Source: Gnetum montanum
Lineage: Eukaryota; Streptophyta; Gnetopsida; Gnetales; Gnetaceae
Assembly: GCA_015680685.1 (NCBI GenBank)
Contig: MNCI01015910.1
Coordinates: 1,228,592-1,292,591 of the forward strand
Direction of reading: 5' to 3'
Length of the DNA stretch: 64,000 nucleotides
This document shows positions 11,726 to 23,942 of the stretch, piece by piece. The notes beneath the pieces are model-generated. The model ran no database searches and was not told the DNA's origin. It saw nothing but the letters and a program-made list of their open reading frames with translations. How positions within the stretch are numbered: the stretch's first letter is position 1; each line of letters opens with the position of its first letter. Both the position numbers and the translations under genes were made by a program.

Positions 11726-13480
11726 TCTTTTCTTCATTTTTTTTCCTGCCTTTGTTGAAGGCCTACTACTTTCTTTCCTCTACAATTTTCAAAGTTATTG
11801 AAAATTTTTCATTCACTGAATCCCACATCTTTTCTACCTTGGTTGCTATATCAATAATAGATTTCTCAATAGGTAGTATCTTCTTCTATATTACCTCTTT
11901 CAAGGTTTCTTCCTCTTGTTGATCACATACTTGCACATCTCTCTTCCTGATAAATGGATCTCTGTTGTACTCTTTAGCTAATTTTCTTTTCTTTAATTCA
12001 CCTTCTTCCTTTGCCACTTGATCAATGAGTCTTTGAATTTGATGTACAGTTATCTATGATAATGTGCCTTGGGCATATCTAATTTTGTTTCTCAGCCCAT
12101 CAACAATGTGCTTAAGGTACTTCCTTTGGAAAAATCCATGGCCTAGGCACCTATGTAGAAGCAAATAATATATGTCCATAGCTACATCAAGGGATTCATG
12201 GGTCCCTTATTTTCAGAATTGGATTTGTTTCCTAAGGTTGAACACACAAGAGTAGGTTTGGTATTTATGATTGAAAAGTTTAAGGATAGTGCTCCACCAT
12301 TTAATTGATTCAAGTTCCAACAATCTGTACTAGCTTTCCACCTCTTTGATGAGTGTCCTTGGGAACAACTTTAGTTTCTACTAGTCACTCTCTATATTAA
12401 GTAGGACATAAGCATCATGGAATTCTTGAAGGTGGTGTTGTGGATCTACATTATATCCACTCTCAAATCTAGACATGTTGTTCATGTCTAGCTACTTAAT
12501 GCAACCATCTCTTACGTTCCTGGTTCGAATGTAAATAACTTTTCTTATACTTATCATGTTTTGAGTTGCCAACAGGAGTTATTCATGCTCATAGGGTCCA
12601 TATGATTTGTTTTAGTGGTTCCTCCTCTAGTATTCATACCTCTCTCTCTCTCTCTCTGCATGTTTATCCTTGTTTCTTCATCTTCCATATCAGAATGTCT
12701 CAAGTGATAGTCCTGTTAATCATGAGTTTGATGCCTCTCCCTGTCATGATTTTTGTACCTTTGTTCCTTTGGATCAGTGTTCACCAATGATCATGAGGAT
12801 GAAGATGAAGTAGTGGAAGAATGATGTTGGCTAGTTCTCCTTCTATGACTATGATATTCTTTCCTTTGTGATCTAGTAGAAGCCCTTGACCTTGAGTCCT
12901 ACTTAGAGTTTGTTTCTTCTCTTTTATGTGTCTCTACTAAGGATAAATGTAACTATACTTTGACAAGTTCTTCTAGTCGAATGCTTGGCATTTGAAAATG
13001 GACTTCATGACTTTGGTGGAGTTTCTCTACTACAAATGCATCCCCATCTAGTTCTTCCAAGACAATAGGAGATTTAACCTACTTTCCCTTGTTCTATACA
13101 TGTTTGGATTCCATAGCAGCATCTCTCTATGTTTGCTCTTCTTTTGGTTGGTAGGGTCTCATCATGTGTTTAGTCACATGGTACCCTTCCTGTGTGTGCT
13201 TTAGATTCATTTCCCTTAGAGCTATTTGAAGCTTGATGGGTGCTGAATGCTCTAGAGGCAAAACAATGTTGCCTTGTAGGTTCCTCCACCTTAATACCCA
13301 TCTTGGTGAAAGATGTGTGTTAAATTAAGATAGTATGGATCATTGTGAGCATATGAGATTCTTGTTTGCATGGGCATATTCCAATCTTCATCATCATTTA
13401 TCCTATCATTTTTCCTTTTTAGTTCTTTGGCAGGTGATAATTTTTCATTAGTTGAAAAAATGTTATATTTGCAACACTTA
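11726..13480 (-). pseudogene. gag: Decayed Athila-like gag of element E, broken by element A
   Basis: Reading frames are heavily broken, but the nucleotide sequence parallels the gag of G. 12420-12500 corresponds to 54711-54775 (around NADPQNHLQEFHDVC and LDMNNILRFEGGY), and 11960-12110 to 54220-54360 (around the ETRRTLGTYAQGRL segment). Insertion of element A at 11725/11726 removes the rest of gag. It would have encoded the capsid polyprotein. Confidence 0.7.
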
Positions 13481-13589
13481 CTTATGTGTGTGTGTGTGTT
13501 AGCAGAATTCTTTAAGGATTATGAAAATTATCTTTCTAGTTCCTAATACAATGAACTTTGTAAAATTAATTACTCAGCACATATTGACA

Positions 13590-13610
13590 CATCCTTAACA
13601 ACGACACCAA
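13590..13610 (-). other. Primer-binding site of element E
   Basis: Read on the minus strand: TTGGTGTCGTTGTTAAGGAT directly after the LTR end ...CTCATCA. It is a decayed form of the TTGGCGCCGTTGCCGGGGA-type site known from Athila-like elements, and parallels the sites of B and G. Confidence 0.7.
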
Positions 13611-14504
13611 TGATGAGCAATGGAGTAGTTCAACACTCAACTATACAAGTTACAAGTGTTCACACATGACTCAATTGTAATCCACAGATGGACAATATTA
13701 TTATGCTAGTAATTGAGTTTAAGTCTAAGATTGTTGTTTTCCCACTTTGAGTTAGTGAAAACTAACTGTATGGTTTAACTCTCAGTGAGACATATGATAA
13801 CTAATGTTGTAACACTTGAATAACTCCTAGCGGTAAACATGATTGAAAATGAAATTTAATCCTGACTCTAAATAATATTGAAATGAAAGTCTATACTATC
13901 CTAGAGCAATAGGCATTCATTCATGGTTTATGGATCATGTCTTGGACTAATGTCGTTATCACTAGGATTACCAAGTGGAATTACTACTGAGTGAATTAAG
14001 CAATGCCACTATTGGGTTACTATATAACTACACTTAATGCTTCAAACTAGTCATACCCATTTCACTTTACTAATAGGCATGTAAAATAGAATACTTGGAA
14101 AAGTAGAGTGTTAATTAAGAAAAAATTAAAAATTATTCTAAGTAAACATAAAGAAAACTAGTTTATGTTGTAATGATGAAAAACAACTTTGATCTTTATT
14201 GTTGTCAATAAACTGTATCCAAGTAAAATTTACTCAAATAAAAACTCTAGTCAACTATTTAACATCACACTTTGGGCATTCGCTTTCTATGATAACTACA
14301 AAATGAACCTGCAAGAGTTTGGGTAAGGTATGAAATCAAAAATTATTAAATTATGCATCCAAGTGTTGTATTTATAGGGTTGCACACATCCCGAGACATC
14401 GCATCAACAATGACATAGCATGGGTTATGACATTGTATCTACAACATTGTTGCTATGATATCATGGATGTGAAATTGTATTACAAAAAAAAATTGGACTT
14501 ATCA
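13611..14504 (-). repeat. 5' LTR of element E
   Basis: Plus-strand ends TGATGAGC... and ...CTTATCA, 894 bp. It aligns through much of its length with the LTR of F (60150-61062). A minus-strand TATAAATA lies at 14369-14376. The right flank starts CACAACCTAC in a LINE-like repeat whose uninterrupted relative is at 60013-60149. Confidence 0.75.
14369..14376 (-). promoter_or_regulatory. TATA box of element E LTR
   Basis: TATAAATA on the minus strand, in the transcription direction, at the same LTR position as in B, F and G. Confidence 0.5.
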
Positions 14505-15401
14505 CACAACCTACAAATGTGCTATTCTTGGAGGATCTAGATCCATCTTCCACTTTCATTTCTACAATGATGAGAACTTAAGCAAATCTTGCTGATAGCA
14601 TTTTGATACTTGATAAGAAAAACAACTAAGAGATAATGAGTTTCTACATATAGTTTATTAAATATAATGTGGCACAAATAAAATTTCTTCTTACCCTTCA
14701 CATTAGTCCACATATATGTTAAAACCTTCTATTTGACTCATCAATGAATATGCTTAGGATTTTGCTACACATCCTTCCAAGAGATATTCCATTTTCTTAA
14801 CTATCGCATCCCATGAAAATACCAACCACAGTCTCATGAATTTTTGAAAATTACTTTAGAGAATTTGACTTACCATGAGATATTCAAGCTATGAGTGTAG
14901 GTAATGAATTAGGAAAAGGCTTTTACTTCCAAAGATAATAAATTACATTCACATAATAACATTAAGGTGTTTACATCTTCACCTTTAACTAATTGGAAGG
15001 AAAAGTTTTTTCTAGTTTTTCAATATCTTTCTAAATTTTAGCACTAAGTCTAGGTAGCCAAGCAACATATCCATACAATAATGTAGGATAGATGATAATC
15101 TAAAAATTTTGTTTTCTAATCTTCTAAGCCCAAAGGCCTAAATCCTTGCATTTTTTTTGAAAGCATACAAAGACTTGAAACCTCTTGCTATTTTTATTTT
15201 GATGCACTTCTCCCACATGTAATTGTTCATATAAATAAGATCCAAATATTTAAAAGAATCTACTATTTACACATTGTTACCTCCAAAATGGAAGTTATAA
15301 TAGTTATTTCTTATACCCCATATCATCAATTTGGTTTTATCTATAGTCAATTAAATACTAGATGGACAAAAATAATTTTCTAAAATTTGTAACATAGTTT
15401 G
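14505..15401 (-). pseudogene. LINE (non-LTR retrotransposon) reverse transcriptase, C-terminal remnant
   Basis: On the minus strand from about 15380 the translation reads KTKLMIWGIRNNYYNFHFGG, then DSFKYLDLIYMNNYMWEKCI, RRLENKIFRLSSTLLYGYVA and IWKDIEKLEKTF. The order 'KTK.M..G', 'F.Y L', 'LLYG..A W' is the usual end of the RT domain and connection region of plant LINEs. Several stops are present. The right end is cut by an Athila-type LTR fragment at 15402, and the left end by element E. 14505-14640 is repeated, diverged, at 60013-60149. Upstream RT motifs and the endonuclease are not found. Confidence 0.65.
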
Positions 15402-15478
15402 TGAGGAGTAGTGAGGTACCCCTATCCCAACCATACGAATCACAAGCATTCATGCAAAATTTGGTCAAATTCTATATA
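15402..15478 (-). repeat. Truncated Athila-type LTR end
   Basis: TGAGGAGTAGTGAGGTACCC followed by 'caaccatacgaatcacaagcat' and 'tttggtcaaattct' matches the first 75 bp of the LTRs at 18501, 43772, 44424 and 55865, then the match stops. Probably a solo or 3' LTR that landed in the LINE and was then cut by element D. Confidence 0.6.
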
Positions 15479-16374
15479 TGGGATTAGTTGTGTAACTAAA
15501 TCGTTATTCCTTGACCGAAGTTCATTATTTGTCCACATGGACTAGTGGTAGCATGTCATGTATGGTTTGGTCCAAAGTGAGGTATTTGAGGCTTGTTTTT
15601 ATAGGTATTAGGCCATGAATGATGCTATAAAATAGCTAGGATTTGGTTGCACAATGGCTGCCTACAAATTGGCTACCAAATTATTGCAAATTTCTACCTT
15701 GTTCAAATGAGATGGATGCCCAAATTTGGGGGTTACCATATATATTAAGTGCCTCCCCATGGTCATTCTATTGACTATAAATAGTAACAATGTCATACCT
15801 TCTACACTAGAGATGTATCTTTCATGTTGAGCCTTTTGCAATCCTTGTTGAAATGGTTGGTCAACATTGGAATGTATGGAGTGATAAAATCTAGCTATTA
15901 AGGCTGACACATTAGGGGGATGCAATTTTCATGCTCAGGGAAAACTTCCACACTAAGGAGGGAAGGTTTCCAAGTTGAGCATGTAGTCTCCACATTGAGG
16001 GGAAAGTTTCCAAGCTAGGGGAAAATTCCCCCATCTCTCCATGCTGTGGGTAGGTGAGATCTACCCCTTGCAAGTGTTTCCAACATAGAAAAATGTATAC
16101 CCCCATAAAACCCATCAAATTATCATTTTTGGCATTCCAAAAGAAATTTTTGACCCCCAATCCAAAATATATATATTAAATAACTTTTTTCATTTGGGTA
16201 ATGAGGTTTTAACCACTTATGAGGTAATTTTCAACCCCAAAAGTATAAAGTATGTGAAATTTCCCACCGTGGCTTATAATCTTTACATTTACAATGAATT
16301 TTTACCTTAGGTTCATGGGGTGAAAGAAAAATTATGAAAATTGGCTATAACATTCAAATTTTTGTGGTGTTTCC
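15479..16374 (-). repeat. 3' LTR of element D (left boundary uncertain)
   Basis: The right boundary is set by GTGGTGTTTCCA followed at 16375 by the polypurine tract. The minus-strand LTR start is thus TGGAAACACCAC, like C and A. The left boundary is inferred from where the Athila-type LTR fragment ends; no TG terminus or partner LTR was confirmed. No gene seen; open frames at 15662-15925 and 15912-16160 (minus) have no known domain. Confidence 0.5.
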
Positions 16375-16395
16375 ATAGCCCCTCTTTGTTGGTGT
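16375..16395 (-). other. Polypurine tract of element D
   Basis: Minus strand AACAAAGAGGGGCTAT just before the LTR, matching elements A and C. Confidence 0.65.
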
Positions 16396-16515
16396 TTGGA
16401 GGATTAACCTAATAGGCACTGACAAAGAACACAAAACACCACTACACATTTCAATGCTGTAATGCATACAAGCGACATGAGAATTCGGTTATCTGGGTTA
16501 CCAAAGTTGCTAGTT

Positions 16516-16592
16516 TAAGCCTGTGGCAGGCCATGGTACTAGTTTAAGGTCCTAGTAGGCTATGTTGCCAATTTAAGGTCATAGCAAACCAT
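16516..16592 (-). repeat. Minisatellite of element D
   Basis: Two to three copies of the ACTAGTTTAAGGYC unit ('tggtactagtttaaggtcctagtaggctatg'), in the same orientation relative to the element as in A and C, between integrase and the polypurine tract. Confidence 0.65.
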
Positions 16593-16599
16593 TGAAAGT

Positions 16600-17870
16600 A
16601 GGCTCTCTTAGTAATGATTGTCTACTACATGTTGTATGGCTTTAGATAGAAATGATTAACTGGATTGACCAGCTCATTCCCATCCATGTCAGTTATTATG
16701 AATGCACTATTTTCATAGGCTCTAGTGACAAGAAAGGGATCTTCTCAATTGGTTGGGAAGTTTTCTACATTCTCATGGATGGTTTTGAGAACTAATTTAC
16801 CTTCCTTGATCTTATGCGTGGTCAAGTCATGGTGATGCTACTACTTCTACCTCTCTTGATAGTGTTTGATGTGAGTAAGAACTTGCATATGTTGCTCCTC
16901 CACCAAGTCTAGGGCCATTATCTGCAACTTCTTATTTTTCTCATCATTGATGAAGTTGGTCAAGGCCACTCGAAGCAGTGAGAACTAAAATTCAATAGGT
17001 AAAACAACTTTAAAATCATAAATCAAGCTATAAAGGGTCATACTAGTTTCTATGCAATAGGTTGTTTTGTATGCCCATAATGCATAGACAAGATGCTCAT
17101 GCCATTTGTATTTGTTATTATTAAGCACCTTTTTGAGCAAGTTGATTATGGATTTGTTGCTTTCTTCTACTTATCCATTGGCTTAAGGGTAATAAGGTGT
17201 CAAGAAAGAATGCTTACTGCCTAGGTCATAGCAGAAATCTTTTGTTTCTTGGATGATAAATTATGGTTCATTGTCTGTAACTATGATCATGGATATGCCA
17301 AAGTGAGCTACAATGTTATCTAGGATGAATTTGCAGACCTGCTCAGATGTAGTCCTCCTTAGGAAAATAGCCTCAACCCACTTTGTAAGTATTCAATTGT
17401 GATAATGGTGAAGCTATGCCCTATGAAAGGCTTAGGCATAATTCATCCAATGATATCTAACTCCCATCATCAAAATGGTCATGCTATTTGAGTGATATGT
17501 AACTTAGTTGGTGGCATATGTATAAGGTTGCTATATTGTTGGCATGTGTCACACTGTTTAACCTTCTATAGGAAATCATTTCCATATGGGGTCAATAGTA
17601 GCCTAACTATTTAATCTTAGCATCCATTGCTCTTAATACTACATGTCCTCCACAAATACCGTCATGAACCTCCTCTAGGATTATTCTAGCTTTTATTTTA
17701 CCTAAGCACTTTAGGAGTATGTCATCATAGGATCATTGACATACTATGTTATCACCTATGATGACATACTACTTTGATCACTTACATACAACATCCTTTT
17801 GAGTAGTAGTCAAGCCTTGTGAGGATTCGTCATGCATAAGGTAAAATTTGATATCATCATACCATTCTCT
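16600..17870 (-). pseudogene. Decayed Tat-like integrase of element D
   Basis: Integrase joins element cDNA to the host chromosome. Going down from 17870 the minus strand reads LGKIKARIILEEVHDGICGG, HVVLRAMDAKIK and LGYY, the zinc-binding H..H part, followed by HANNIATLYICHQLS. The core and C-terminal part follow through 16600. Many TAG/TAA stops interrupt it. A cognate C-terminal piece is in element C at 25830-26200. It lies directly downstream of the second RNase H, the order known for Tat elements. Confidence 0.75.
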
Positions 17871-17899
17871 AGGAGAAACAATATGAACAATGGTTACAA

Positions 17900-18365
17900 G
17901 GTATCCTCAATGTTTTATGTCATAGAAGTAGCATAGTCCACAGTTAAGGTGGATAGTTTACTAAACACATTTGGTATCACACTAAGGGCTAATGTTACAA
18001 TTACATTAGCTATGGCATTCTCATTTCAGGGTATGTGTTAGATATCAACATTCATGAATTATTGTAACAATTGCTTTCCTAGGTCATAGTATGGTTGTAA
18101 GCATTTGGATTTACATGCATAGAATTCAGTTACTTGATTACCCATGAGTTGTGAATCACCTTTGATTACTAAGCGTCTAATTCCTAGGTCATGAGCTACC
18201 ATCATCCCTTTGATCAAACCTTCTTACTCCACTATGTTATTAGTACATGAGAACTCAAAACAATGGGCAAAGGGTTAGATTTCACTAGATGGAAATGTTA
18301 TGATGGCAACAACACTAGCCCCATGGGAAGTTGAAGCTCCATCAAAGTGGATGACTACCTCATAC
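17900..18365 (-). pseudogene. Second (Tat-type, 'archaeal-like') RNase H of element D
   Basis: Minus strand from about 18350: EVVIHFDGASTSHGASVVAI, then LIKGMMVAHDLGIRRLVIKG, DSQLMGNQVTEFYACKSKCL and VDIQHIPRNENAIANVIVTL. The DGAS, GDSQL and HIPRNENAIAN (usually ADALA) elements are the D...D...D-type motifs of this family. Few stops remain. The gene is split from its RT/RNase H1 part (56877-57750) by element B, inserted at 18500/18501. Confidence 0.8.
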
Positions 18366-18495
18366 CCTTGGGCACCTAGCTAACTACATTAATGTGTTCA
18401 TTAGGGAATTCAAGATCTATGGCTGCTTGGTCATTGATAGGTGAAGTTGTAAGTTATATGGCTATAGCTTACCCTTTTATTGAGGATTGAGAGTT

Positions 18496-18500
18496 GTAAT
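18496..18500. repeat. Target-site duplication of element B, left copy
   Basis: GTAAT immediately before the LTR start TGATCAG. The identical GTAAT is at 56872-56876 after the other LTR end. Confidence 0.85.
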
Positions 18501-19326
18501 TGATCAGTGGCGAGGTACCCCTACACCTAACCATACAAATCACTAAAGCATTTACGCATGATTTGGTCAAAATTCATGGACCTATAGTTCTCTAGTGCAC
18601 TAGATCTTCTAGGAAGTGAAATGTGCATTGAAAATGTTTGTTGTCTTTTCAACTATAATAGTGAAGTTCAAGGGTATGGTTTAAGTGTAATTGAGGTATA
18701 TGATTTTTATCGTTCGATGTTTTATAAAGTTGATCACCTACAACATGAATGAAAGGTAAAATAAATTAGGATATAATTCTTCTATTGCCTAGCTAGCCTT
18801 ACACAAGTAATTACCCCACTTTCTTGGACACATCCTAAACACATTTAGCACTACTGAGCTAACAAACATTAAGTGTTGATAGGTTACCAAGTACTATATG
18901 TATGCTCAAAGTGGTCATGCTTTCATTCATTAAGCAATTGAAAATAAATTACTTAATCCAAATGCATTTACGTAAAGTACATTAAAAAAATATTAATCTA
19001 TTCTCAGTGCTACAAGAATTGCTAAAAGAGTTCATTTTATTCCCATCATACTGCTACACTTAGGTACATCAGTGCTTGAACAAAGAACTGTACACACTTA
19101 GGCTCCTTCTCCGGGCACTTAGAAAATGTTCTAACACTGAAGAAAATAAACTACAAGAGCTTTGCTACTCTAACTGAAAAATGACCAAAAATTGATGCTA
19201 AGTTAGGAACCTAGGCACTATATTTATAAGCCAGTTTATACCCCTCGATGTTAGATAGTTGATGTTACATAAAGATTCTAACGTTGGATACCCAACGTTA
19301 GAGAAAATGAACAATGTGTTTCATCA
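18501..19326 (-). repeat. 3' LTR of element B
   Basis: TGATCAG...TTTCATCA, 826 bp. It aligns with 43772-44423 and then, past the G insertion, with 56667-56871. Minus-strand TATAAATA is at 19221-19228. Confidence 0.85.
19221..19228 (-). promoter_or_regulatory. TATA box of element B LTR
   Basis: TATAAATA on the minus strand in a GC-poor context, at the same relative position as in other Athila-type LTRs here. Confidence 0.5.
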
Positions 19327-19346
19327 TACATCCATGATTGAATAAA
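19327..19346 (-). other. Polypurine-tract region of element B
   Basis: 'tacatccatgattgaat' after the LTR corresponds to 'tacccccatgactgaatg' of G and F; decayed by C-to-T changes. Confidence 0.6.
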
Positions 19347-20900
19347 AACTCATCCTCAAGTGTAGAAGAGGATGAACAAGTTCCTTACAAAATATTGGGT
19401 AGGTATGAGGTTATTGACTAAATACAAATTGACTCAAATGGAATAGATAGACTTTAAGTGCCGAATACTATGAAATTAGAATTTTTACAAAATTGGATGT
19501 TCATGCTAAGGGAAGTGAACACCATGGATAACACTGACATCCAACACCTCTTGGTAGTAGAGGAATGAAAGAGAAGATCCAATGATCATGAATGATCCTT
19601 GTTGTGTGATATTGTTGCATCATCCCTATTGAAGATAGTCCTACTTCTAGTTCATGCTTCCCTCTGCAATCACAAGAAAATCATGAATTCGTATACAATG
19701 TTTAACACATAGCGGTTAAATGCCTTGTCTTGTTGGTGATTATACTCAAGTAGGTTATGACTATGGTAGATTGATTCCTTTAGTAGTGTTAGTGGGAAGG
19801 CTGACAAATAGGGTAAAATAGGTGAGTGGTCCATTAAATTTAGAAAAGTTCATCACAAGATAAATATCTAAAGAGGGTGTAAGAATTCAAAATAAATTAA
19901 AAGGAAAGTTCATTGAAAAAGGTTGTGAGATGTGTACAACTAGATGCCATTGATGAGGTAAACAAAAAGAATTTGATTATAAAAGTGTATAAGGATAAAG
20001 AACTTAACTAATCCAACTGAAAGATATGCAAGTGGATCCTCCCCAAAGTAGGCATAGGCCTCTTATGCCATTGCATAACTTCAAACCAAAGTGTTCATGG
20101 GCTTTGTGGTGATTAATGGTTATAGCAGGTTAAGTACAAAAACCTAGAAGACATTAACTAAGAATTCTAACACATCAAACTAGAACATCAAATAAGAACA
20201 TGAAATCGACAATGAAGTGAGACATGGAAAGCATAGATAGATGAGAGAGAGTGGAATGGAGTTCCTGATTAAGAGAACATGAAGTCCCTTGTGGATTTTA
20301 TGGTTAAATGACTTGATAGGATCCATCCTTAGTCTAGAACAAAACCAACCACATTCGGTGACTTTGCATCATCATTCTAAGTCCAGTCCATCCCCTGAGA
20401 CATAAGAGTGCTTCCATAGAACAATCACCATTCCTTATTAGAGAAGAAAAGGGAAATAGGAAGTGAGGAAGGGCCTTAGTTAGAGGGCACTAGTCCCATA
20501 ACTAGTGCTTGTAGCCTATTTATTTTGTCTAAGGGGTGTGCTTTGAATTCCACCATCAAGCAATGCATTACCAATGTACTTGGCACTTATTAGCAAAAAG
20601 TTAGAAAATAACACCAATTAAAATAAAAGAAAATATAAAAGAAAGTGCAAAATATTCAAGAAATAGAAAATGTACTAATGATTGTGTACAAAAAAAATTA
20701 GAAAAGATTAATAACATGAAAACAAAAAGATGTAAAATAAAATAAAGAATGTGTAAAACAAAAAATGTGTAAAACAAAAAAGTTGAAAAACTAAAGAGTT
20801 GCTTACATGGTTAGCATGGTTGGCCATCTCCCCCATGACTAAGTTGAAAGGAGAAGATCCAAAATATGGAGCATGGTTGTCCATTCAATGAGGTGTTTGT
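19347..20900 (-). other. 3' untranslated region of element B
   Basis: No gene. It shares conserved blocks with the same region of G: 20480-20570 with 48790-48900, including 'ggccttagttagagggca' and 'tctaaggggtgtgctttgaa'. The stretch 20580-20800 is A-rich. Confidence 0.65.
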
Positions 20901-22079
20901 TGTATTTGCTAGCTTATGTTCATGGAAAGGTTTGATTTATTTGATGTTGGCCAAGTATTTTTCGTTTGGGCTCTTAGACTTGTAGATCATCATGGCACTA
21001 GAAGAAAAAGTCTCATAAATGATGTAAGGTCCTTTCCACAATGTTTGAAACTTGGATCATTGAGGTACATATGTAGGGTTCTAATAGAGAACCTTATCTC
21101 CTAATTCAAATTTTATTTTTCTGATTTTCAAGTCATAATGCTTTTTGTTGTAGGCCTTGTGTAACTCGTTAAATGATAGGGCTACTAATTAATTTTCATC
21201 TAGTAGATTCAGATTTATTATTCTTTCTTTTTGGGCTAGACTAAAGTCAAGGTCACAAGCTATTGAAAGTGTATAGAGCTCAGATTGAATAGGAAGTGTT
21301 GGTAATTTTCTATACACAAGCTCGTAGGGAGAGTAGCCTATAGGAAGTTTCCATGTTAAGCAGTAGGCTCAAAGGGCATTGTTGAGTTTTGTGCTCCAAT
21401 ATTTCCTATATTTGCTAATAGTTCTTGTTAGAATCCTTGTGATTTCTTTATTGGTGACCTCAGCTTAACCATTGGCTTAGGGATGGTAGGGTGTTGTGAG
21501 TTTATGTTCAACCCCCAAGCATTGCTTGTAAAGTGAGTTCCATTATCAAAAATTAATACATGTGGCACACCAAATTTTTTACAACATTTTGTTGTACAAA
21601 CCAAGTAGTGGTAGAAGATGTACAATTGACAATAGTTGCTACTTCTGCCCATTTTGTACAATAGTCAATAGCAACTATGATGTATGCCTTTCCATTTGAC
21701 ATGGGCATGATGGAACCCATGAAATCAATGTTCCAAAAGTTGAATGGTTCTAGTGGTTGAATCTATTCTTGAGGTTCCTCCATTTAGGTAATCATTCCAT
21801 CATCTTCTTGGCATTGTTCACAAGAACAGACATAATAGCGAGAATCCCTAAATATTGTTGGCCAATAGTACCTCACCATCAAGATTTTAATGGTTGTGCA
21901 TCTCCCAGCATAATGTCCTTTACAAGGACCTTCGTTATTATCTTGGAGAATGCACATTTGATTAGCATTAGGAATACACCAACAGATTAAGCCACTAGTG
22001 CATACCTTGTAGAGGTTTTTGTTGATCTCCATGAAGTGTTTTACCTAGTGAAGAAAATATTGTTTCTTTTGATGGTCTA
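20901..22079 (-). pseudogene. Decayed Athila-like integrase of element B
   Basis: From 22079 downward on the minus strand: HQKKQYFLH, NLYKVCTSGLICWC, the zinc finger (EGPCKGHYAGR, RYYWPTIF, CSCEQCQ), DFMGS-type core near 21710, VPHVLIFDNGTHFTSNAWG near 21580, and a YHP.ANG.AEVTNKEIT segment near 21480, where two glutamine codons have become TAA but the catalytic Glu is kept. The C-terminal region runs to about 21000. It would have inserted element cDNA. The upstream end is cut exactly by element C; the reading resumes at 38888, and G (about 50800) shows the uninterrupted order. Confidence 0.8.
22075..22079. repeat. Target-site duplication of element C, left copy
   Basis: GTCTA before the LTR start TGTAACATC; the right copy at 38883-38887 is GTCCA, one transition different. 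Confidence 0.75.
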
Positions 22080-23920
22080 TGTAACATCCAAAAACATCAT
22101 TGGCTGGAACATTAAGCATTCTACGGATATACAGCCTAACCCCAAATCCATGAGAGGGCCATGTTGAAAAAATGGAAACAAGGTGCCTTGAATGGTCTAG
22201 TCGATCAGACAAGGACTTAACTGGTGTTAAAATAACAGTTTGTAATAGAAGTGTGTGGAGCATTACACGTGGGCATTGGGACAAGAAGCAAGGGCATAGA
22301 AGAAGGTATCGGGCTGAAAATAGTGATGTGAGCATGAAAATGTATATTGAAAATAGGAAAATGCAAGAGTTATGCTTAATATTAGAAACCAATGCTTAGA
22401 AATAAAATGGAACAAAATTTTGAGAGTAGAGAAATGCATTGCCCCAAAAATGGGGAGCATAACTTTTTCTTGAACAAGAGGAGAAAATGGTATGCAGTGT
22501 CAGACAAGCATAGTGGAAGCGTGGCAGTGTAGTCATAGTCTTTGGGACATCCAAGATGTAGAGCTAGTAGCTTCAAGGGATTTTGAACTTGCTGGGTTCA
22601 CTATCTTCATGCTCTACAGGTGCAATGGAGAATTGCGTTGCAGTAGTCACTAAGGTGTGAAGCTTGGGTGTTCAAGTGCAAGAGTGAGAGAGATGCTTAG
22701 AATGCTCAAATGCTTAATGCTCTTCTAATTTACTAACCCCTAAAGTGCTAAATGTAGGGGTATTTATAGGGCTAGGTGTAGCATGAAATGTGGATCGGGT
22801 GCCATATGGCATGGCTGCCACGTGACGTGAGCGTAGAAAGGGTTACGTTGACATGTTACACTCTTCGTAGCAAAGTGTTACACTCTACAGGATAGCAAAT
22901 GATACCTAGAGACTACCAAACTATGACCACACTACCCAAACTACATGCGCTAGAGACTAAGAGACCACCATGTACCTACAAATAGTGTCAAAACAATGCA
23001 ACTTGGAGACTATGCTCCAGAATTACATCTTCCCCCTCTTCCGAGTAGGGTCAAGCGTAGGGACAACTTTGGGGATCAATGGGGAATGCAAAAGAAATGC
23101 AAACTACTGATCTTGGCTATTGGAGGGATGTTGGAGCTAAGATGAAGGCTAATGCTAAGTTCTAGAGGCGTTTGAGGGTTTTTGGAGGCATTTTCCTAAT
23201 GTTAAGCTAGTTACGCTGCATAGCGTAGTAGAGCATAGCAACTACACTTAGTGAAATTTTATAAATTTTAATTTTCCACACTAGTCAGATTGGCTACATT
23301 ACACAGTGTAGCAGAGCATAGTAGGGATACTTTGATAAATTTTAATGAAATCTACAATGTTTCTTCATGGCATGCTGACCATGCTCTAGGGTGTAGTAGG
23401 ATAGGTAGCCTTGGAAGTTAAAAAATGTGCCAGATGCATCTTCCATGTTGAGCTAGCTTGATAGATCCTTGTCAAACACTTAGGCAAAATTGGACCCTAA
23501 AACTTGTGTCATGCTCGCTATGTTGTGCAATGTAGTAGAACGTAGCTGCCTAAAAGATAGAAAATTTTCCAAACTATTTCATCCATCCTAAGCACTAGTT
23601 ACAACTAGGAAATATGTTAAGTTAGGTACATTGGGGAGCATAGTAAGCTTGACAACCTGGGAGATAAAAAATTTGTTAGACTATTTGGTCCATCCCAAGC
23701 AACCTTTGACCTTTTTTGGCTTCACACTTGTGCAAGTTGGTCATAGAAGTGTGTGCTACGCTAGCATAACACTATAAAGCATAACAGGATCCTTAGAAAA
23801 TTGTGGTATGTTGTCTACACTATAAAGCATAGCACTAGACTTAGAAAAAAATTTCCCAAGTTTTGACACTTAGACAAATCTACCATTGAACTGTAGAAGT
23901 CCAAAATTAGTGGTGTTTCA
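22080..23920 (-). repeat. 3' LTR of element C
   Basis: 1841 bp, plus-strand TGTAACATCC...GGTGTTTCA. It aligns along its whole length with 36978-38882 (for example 22230-22330 with 37130-37215 and 23030-23180 with 37925-38080). Minus-strand TATAAATA is at 22761-22768. It contains many TAGCGTAG/CTACGCTA-type pieces from about 22800 to 23840. Confidence 0.9.
22761..22768 (-). promoter_or_regulatory. TATA box of element C 3' LTR
   Basis: Minus-strand CCTATAAATACCCCTA, conserved in the other LTR at 37659-37666. Confidence 0.6.
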
Positions 23921-23942
23921 TTAGCCCCTATTTGTTGATGTC
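23921..23942 (-). other. Polypurine tract of element C
   Basis: Minus-strand AACAAATAGGGGCTAA next to the LTR start TGAAACACC; shared with A and D. Confidence 0.75.

Larger units (their letters stand above)
11726..14504 (-). mobile_element. Element E: 5' part of an Athila-like Ty3/gypsy retrotransposon, cut by element A
   Basis: Minus-strand order from the right: 5' LTR 14504-13611, primer-binding site, then gag down to the element A insertion at 11726. Gag aligns with that of elements B and G. The LTR ends TGATGAG.../...TTATCA match those of element F. The rest of E would continue beyond the left edge of the window. Confidence 0.75.

Noticed and set aside
22045-22576. Overlapping open frames on both strands at the start of the C LTR
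   Set aside because: The region is LTR sequence duplicated at 36978-38882; the frames are not conserved between the two copies.
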